Below, in pieces: positions 12,889 through 14,241 of a DNA stretch of 14,241 bases. The stretch is from Desulfobulbaceae bacterium (GTDB taxonomy: Bacteria; Desulfobacterota; Desulfobulbia; Desulfobulbales; Desulfocapsaceae): assembly GCA_024643445.1 (NCBI GenBank), contig JAHEMX010000035.1, positions 1 through 14,241 on the forward strand, in the 5' to 3' direction. Numbering within the stretch: position 1 is the first letter of the stretch; each line of letters starts with the position of its first letter. A program made the translations under genes and the position numbers. The notes under the pieces are model-generated. The model made no database searches and was not told where the DNA came from. It saw nothing but the letters and a program-made list of their open reading frames with translations.

Positions 12889-13482
12889 CATCTCCCGGAC
12901 CTGGTCAGTCCCGGAGAAGGTATCGCTGCTCAACCTCATAAGATCCTGGACGCTCTTGAAAGAAATCGCCGGGGTTTTCTGCCGGAAGGCCTCCCGTATA
13001 TCCTCATCCTTGATGGTCTTTCTCGCCAGCTCAGAAAGATCATTCAGGGCCGGGCAGGTCTGGCAGGTTCGAAGCATCTCGTTCTCCGGCGCCAGCAGGG
13101 TGCCGAGAATGATATGCAGCAGCACCACCACGATACCGGCCTTTGCCACACCGAGCAGCGCCCCGAGCAGGCGATCGAACCAGGACGTGATCGTTACCTG
13201 GATCACGTAGGACAGGCCTTTGCTGAGCAGCGTGGCCGCAAGATAGGTCGCGGCAAACAGAATGACGTAAGCACTCAGGAATATCACTTTCGGATTATCT
13301 GAAATATCACGAAGAAAAGGAAAGATCTGATCGTGATAACGGCTTGCGGCAAAATAACCGAGATAAAGGGCGAGCAGCGGAACGATCTGCTTAAGGAGAC
13401 CGAGCCATATTCCCCTACCCACAAATAGAAAGATTATGCCAATAATAACAAAATCATAGGCGCTCAAATGAAGACTTTCCAT
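12853..13482 (-). CDS. CvpA family membrane protein
   Basis: A 209-residue inner-membrane protein with four hydrophobic segments at about 10-30, 32-48, 66-88 and 104-129, the usual CvpA (colicin V production) arrangement. The N-terminal DFVIIGIIFLFVGRGIWLGLL and the FDRLLGALLGVAKAGIVV segment are diagnostic. The hydrophilic C-terminal part (about 130-209) has a CQTC pair just after the last helix, an unusual touch. The function of the family is poorly defined; roles in envelope stress and in secretion or biofilm have been proposed elsewhere. AGAGGG lies 4 bases before the ATG. The 3' end overlaps the convergent glycosyltransferase gene by 36 bases, so there is no room for a dedicated terminator. 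Confidence 0.85.
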   Translation of the reverse strand: MESLHLSAYDFVIIGIIFLFVGRGIWLGLLKQIVPLLALYLGYFAASRYHDQIFPFLRDISDNPKVIFLSAYVILFAATYLAATLLSKGLSYVIQVTITSWFDRLLGALLGVAKAGIVVVLLHIILGTLLAPENEMLRTCQTCPALNDLSELARKTIKDEDIREAFRQKTPAISFKSVQDLMRLSSDTFSGTDQVREMSIAPEESIPVK

Positions 13483-13572
13483 TATACCCTCTTGCGCAAC
13501 ACAGAAATGAGTCGTACCGTGTCGACTGGTTGTGAAGTATTTATTCTAGTTATCAATACCGTTTGAAATTAC

Positions 13573-13586
13573 AATAGAATTCTATT
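13573..13586. promoter_or_regulatory. 14-base perfect palindrome before the phosphopantetheinyl transferase gene
   Basis: AATAGAATTCTATT is fully self-complementary. It lies 7 bases before the ATG at 13594, within the 111-base divergent gap between the cvpA-like gene and this gene. It sits where a Shine-Dalgarno would be expected, and no clear one is seen. It may be an operator; it may also be a chance AT-rich palindrome. Confidence 0.3.
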
Positions 13587-13593
13587 ATTTACC

Positions 13594-14241
13594 ATGTTAT
13601 CTCCATTTTCCAATCAATTTTCATCCCCGTTGTTACCCGATAATCTCCAGCAGTTGATACGTGCCCAGGCGCCGGGAAACAGACTTGCCATTGCCATTAC
13701 TGACACACGAGTGTCCAGGAACGGCCAGGAAAAAAGCATCGAAAACATCTGGCTGACGGACGAAGAACTGCAGCAGCTCAATCGTTTCTCATTTGACAAA
13801 AGACGGGCCGAATGGCTTTCAGGAAGGATCTGCGCAAAACAGGCGGCTCTTGAGCTGCTCAACATCGCTGATGACTCGCGGGTCATGCAGCCGCATGACA
13901 TCGTCATTGAAACCAATCTGGCCGGCCGGCCTTATCTCCGGGTAAACAGCACCACCAGTTTCAGCGACCTTGACATATCCATTTCCCATTCCCACGACAT
14001 GGCGGTTTCCATCGCCGCCCGCGGATTGTGCGGTGTTGATATACAGCTGCTGAACGACACGCTTTTCAAAGTCAGACAAAAATACTGCGACGATTCTGAA
14101 GCCGCCATCCTGGATGTTATTACCGATGACCAGCTGCTTCAGCTCGGACGACTCTGGGTCGGTAAAGAGGCGGTGCGGAAATGCCTCAGTCCGATCCAGT
14201 TGCTTGGTTTCCTGGAGATCCAGCTTGAAAGAAGCACTATT
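13594..14241 (+). CDS. Sfp/AcpT-type 4'-phosphopantetheinyl transferase (5' 216 codons; 3' end beyond window)
   Basis: The frame is open from 13594 to the edge. The enzyme moves phosphopantetheine from coenzyme A onto a serine of carrier proteins. Family landmarks appear in order: FDKRRAEWLSGRICAKQAA (67-85), GRPYL (111-115), DISISHSHDMAVSI (127-140), GVDIQ (147-151, with metal ligand D149) and LWVGKEAVRK (187-196, with W188, K191 and E192). Having Q151 where many homologues have Glu is a known type of variation. This is the two-lobed Sfp layout rather than the short AcpS type. The substrate (fatty-acid, polyketide or peptide carrier) cannot be told from the window. No canonical Shine-Dalgarno is visible; the palindrome at 13573-13586 occupies that zone. 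Confidence 0.88.
   Translation, partial: MLSPFSNQFSSPLLPDNLQQLIRAQAPGNRLAIAITDTRVSRNGQEKSIENIWLTDEELQQLNRFSFDKRRAEWLSGRICAKQAALELLNIADDSRVMQPHDIVIETNLAGRPYLRVNSTTSFSDLDISISHSHDMAVSIAARGLCGVDIQLLNDTLFKVRQKYCDDSEAAILDVITDDQLLQLGRLWVGKEAVRKCLSPIQLLGFLEIQLERSTI

Overview
This is a gene-dense bacterial chromosomal window of ordinary housekeeping and cell-envelope genes. Most genes have Shine-Dalgarno sites, and several are joined by ATGA or TGATG start-stop overlaps. Gene content and protein style suggest a deltaproteobacterial-type organism (Desulfobacterota, perhaps near Desulfobulbales). The pointers are two PilZ proteins, a UPF0280 protein, the paired TIGR04282/TIGR04283 glycosyltransferases and an AmtB-GlnB-GlnD operon. 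This placement is an inference from family resemblance, not a computed result.

Layout: (1) 1-3114, minus strand: nitrogen-control operon amtB-glnB-glnD, with glnD cut by the left edge. (2) 3115-3579: a 465-base non-coding divergent region with direct repeats and hairpins, a good sigma70-like promoter facing right, and a possible 30-residue leader peptide. (3) 3580-5076, plus strand: a methylthioribose-1-phosphate isomerase-like (MtnA) protein fused to a C-terminal PilZ (cyclic-di-GMP receptor) domain. This is the most unusual gene here. (4) 5154-7969, minus strand: phosphomannomutase then mannose-1-phosphate guanylyltransferase/mannose-6-phosphate isomerase, which make GDP-mannose. (5) 8086-9866, plus strand: rmlA and rmlD of dTDP-rhamnose synthesis, without rmlB or rmlC in the window. 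(6) 9867-10294: two related structured repeats with inverted termini that exactly fill the gap between convergent genes. (7) 10289-11508, minus strand: UPF0280 protein followed by a standalone PilZ protein. (8) 11610-12888, plus strand: two overlapping glycosyltransferase genes of the 'arsenosugar biosynthesis' families. (9) 12853-13482, minus strand: CvpA-family membrane protein, overlapping its convergent neighbour. (10) 13594 to the right edge, plus strand: a Sfp-type phosphopantetheinyl transferase, cut by the edge.

How they fit together: the left operon imports ammonium and senses nitrogen status. The centre supplies activated sugars (GDP-mannose, dTDP-rhamnose) for surface polysaccharide. 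Two PilZ proteins lie on either side of the sugar-nucleotide genes, which raises, but does not prove, a cyclic-di-GMP link. The best candidate for something undescribed is the MtnA-PilZ fusion, with both PilZ binding motifs intact and an apparent internal translation start at the domain junction. The second is the paired repeat element at 9867-10294, whose termini contain the stop codons of both flanking genes.
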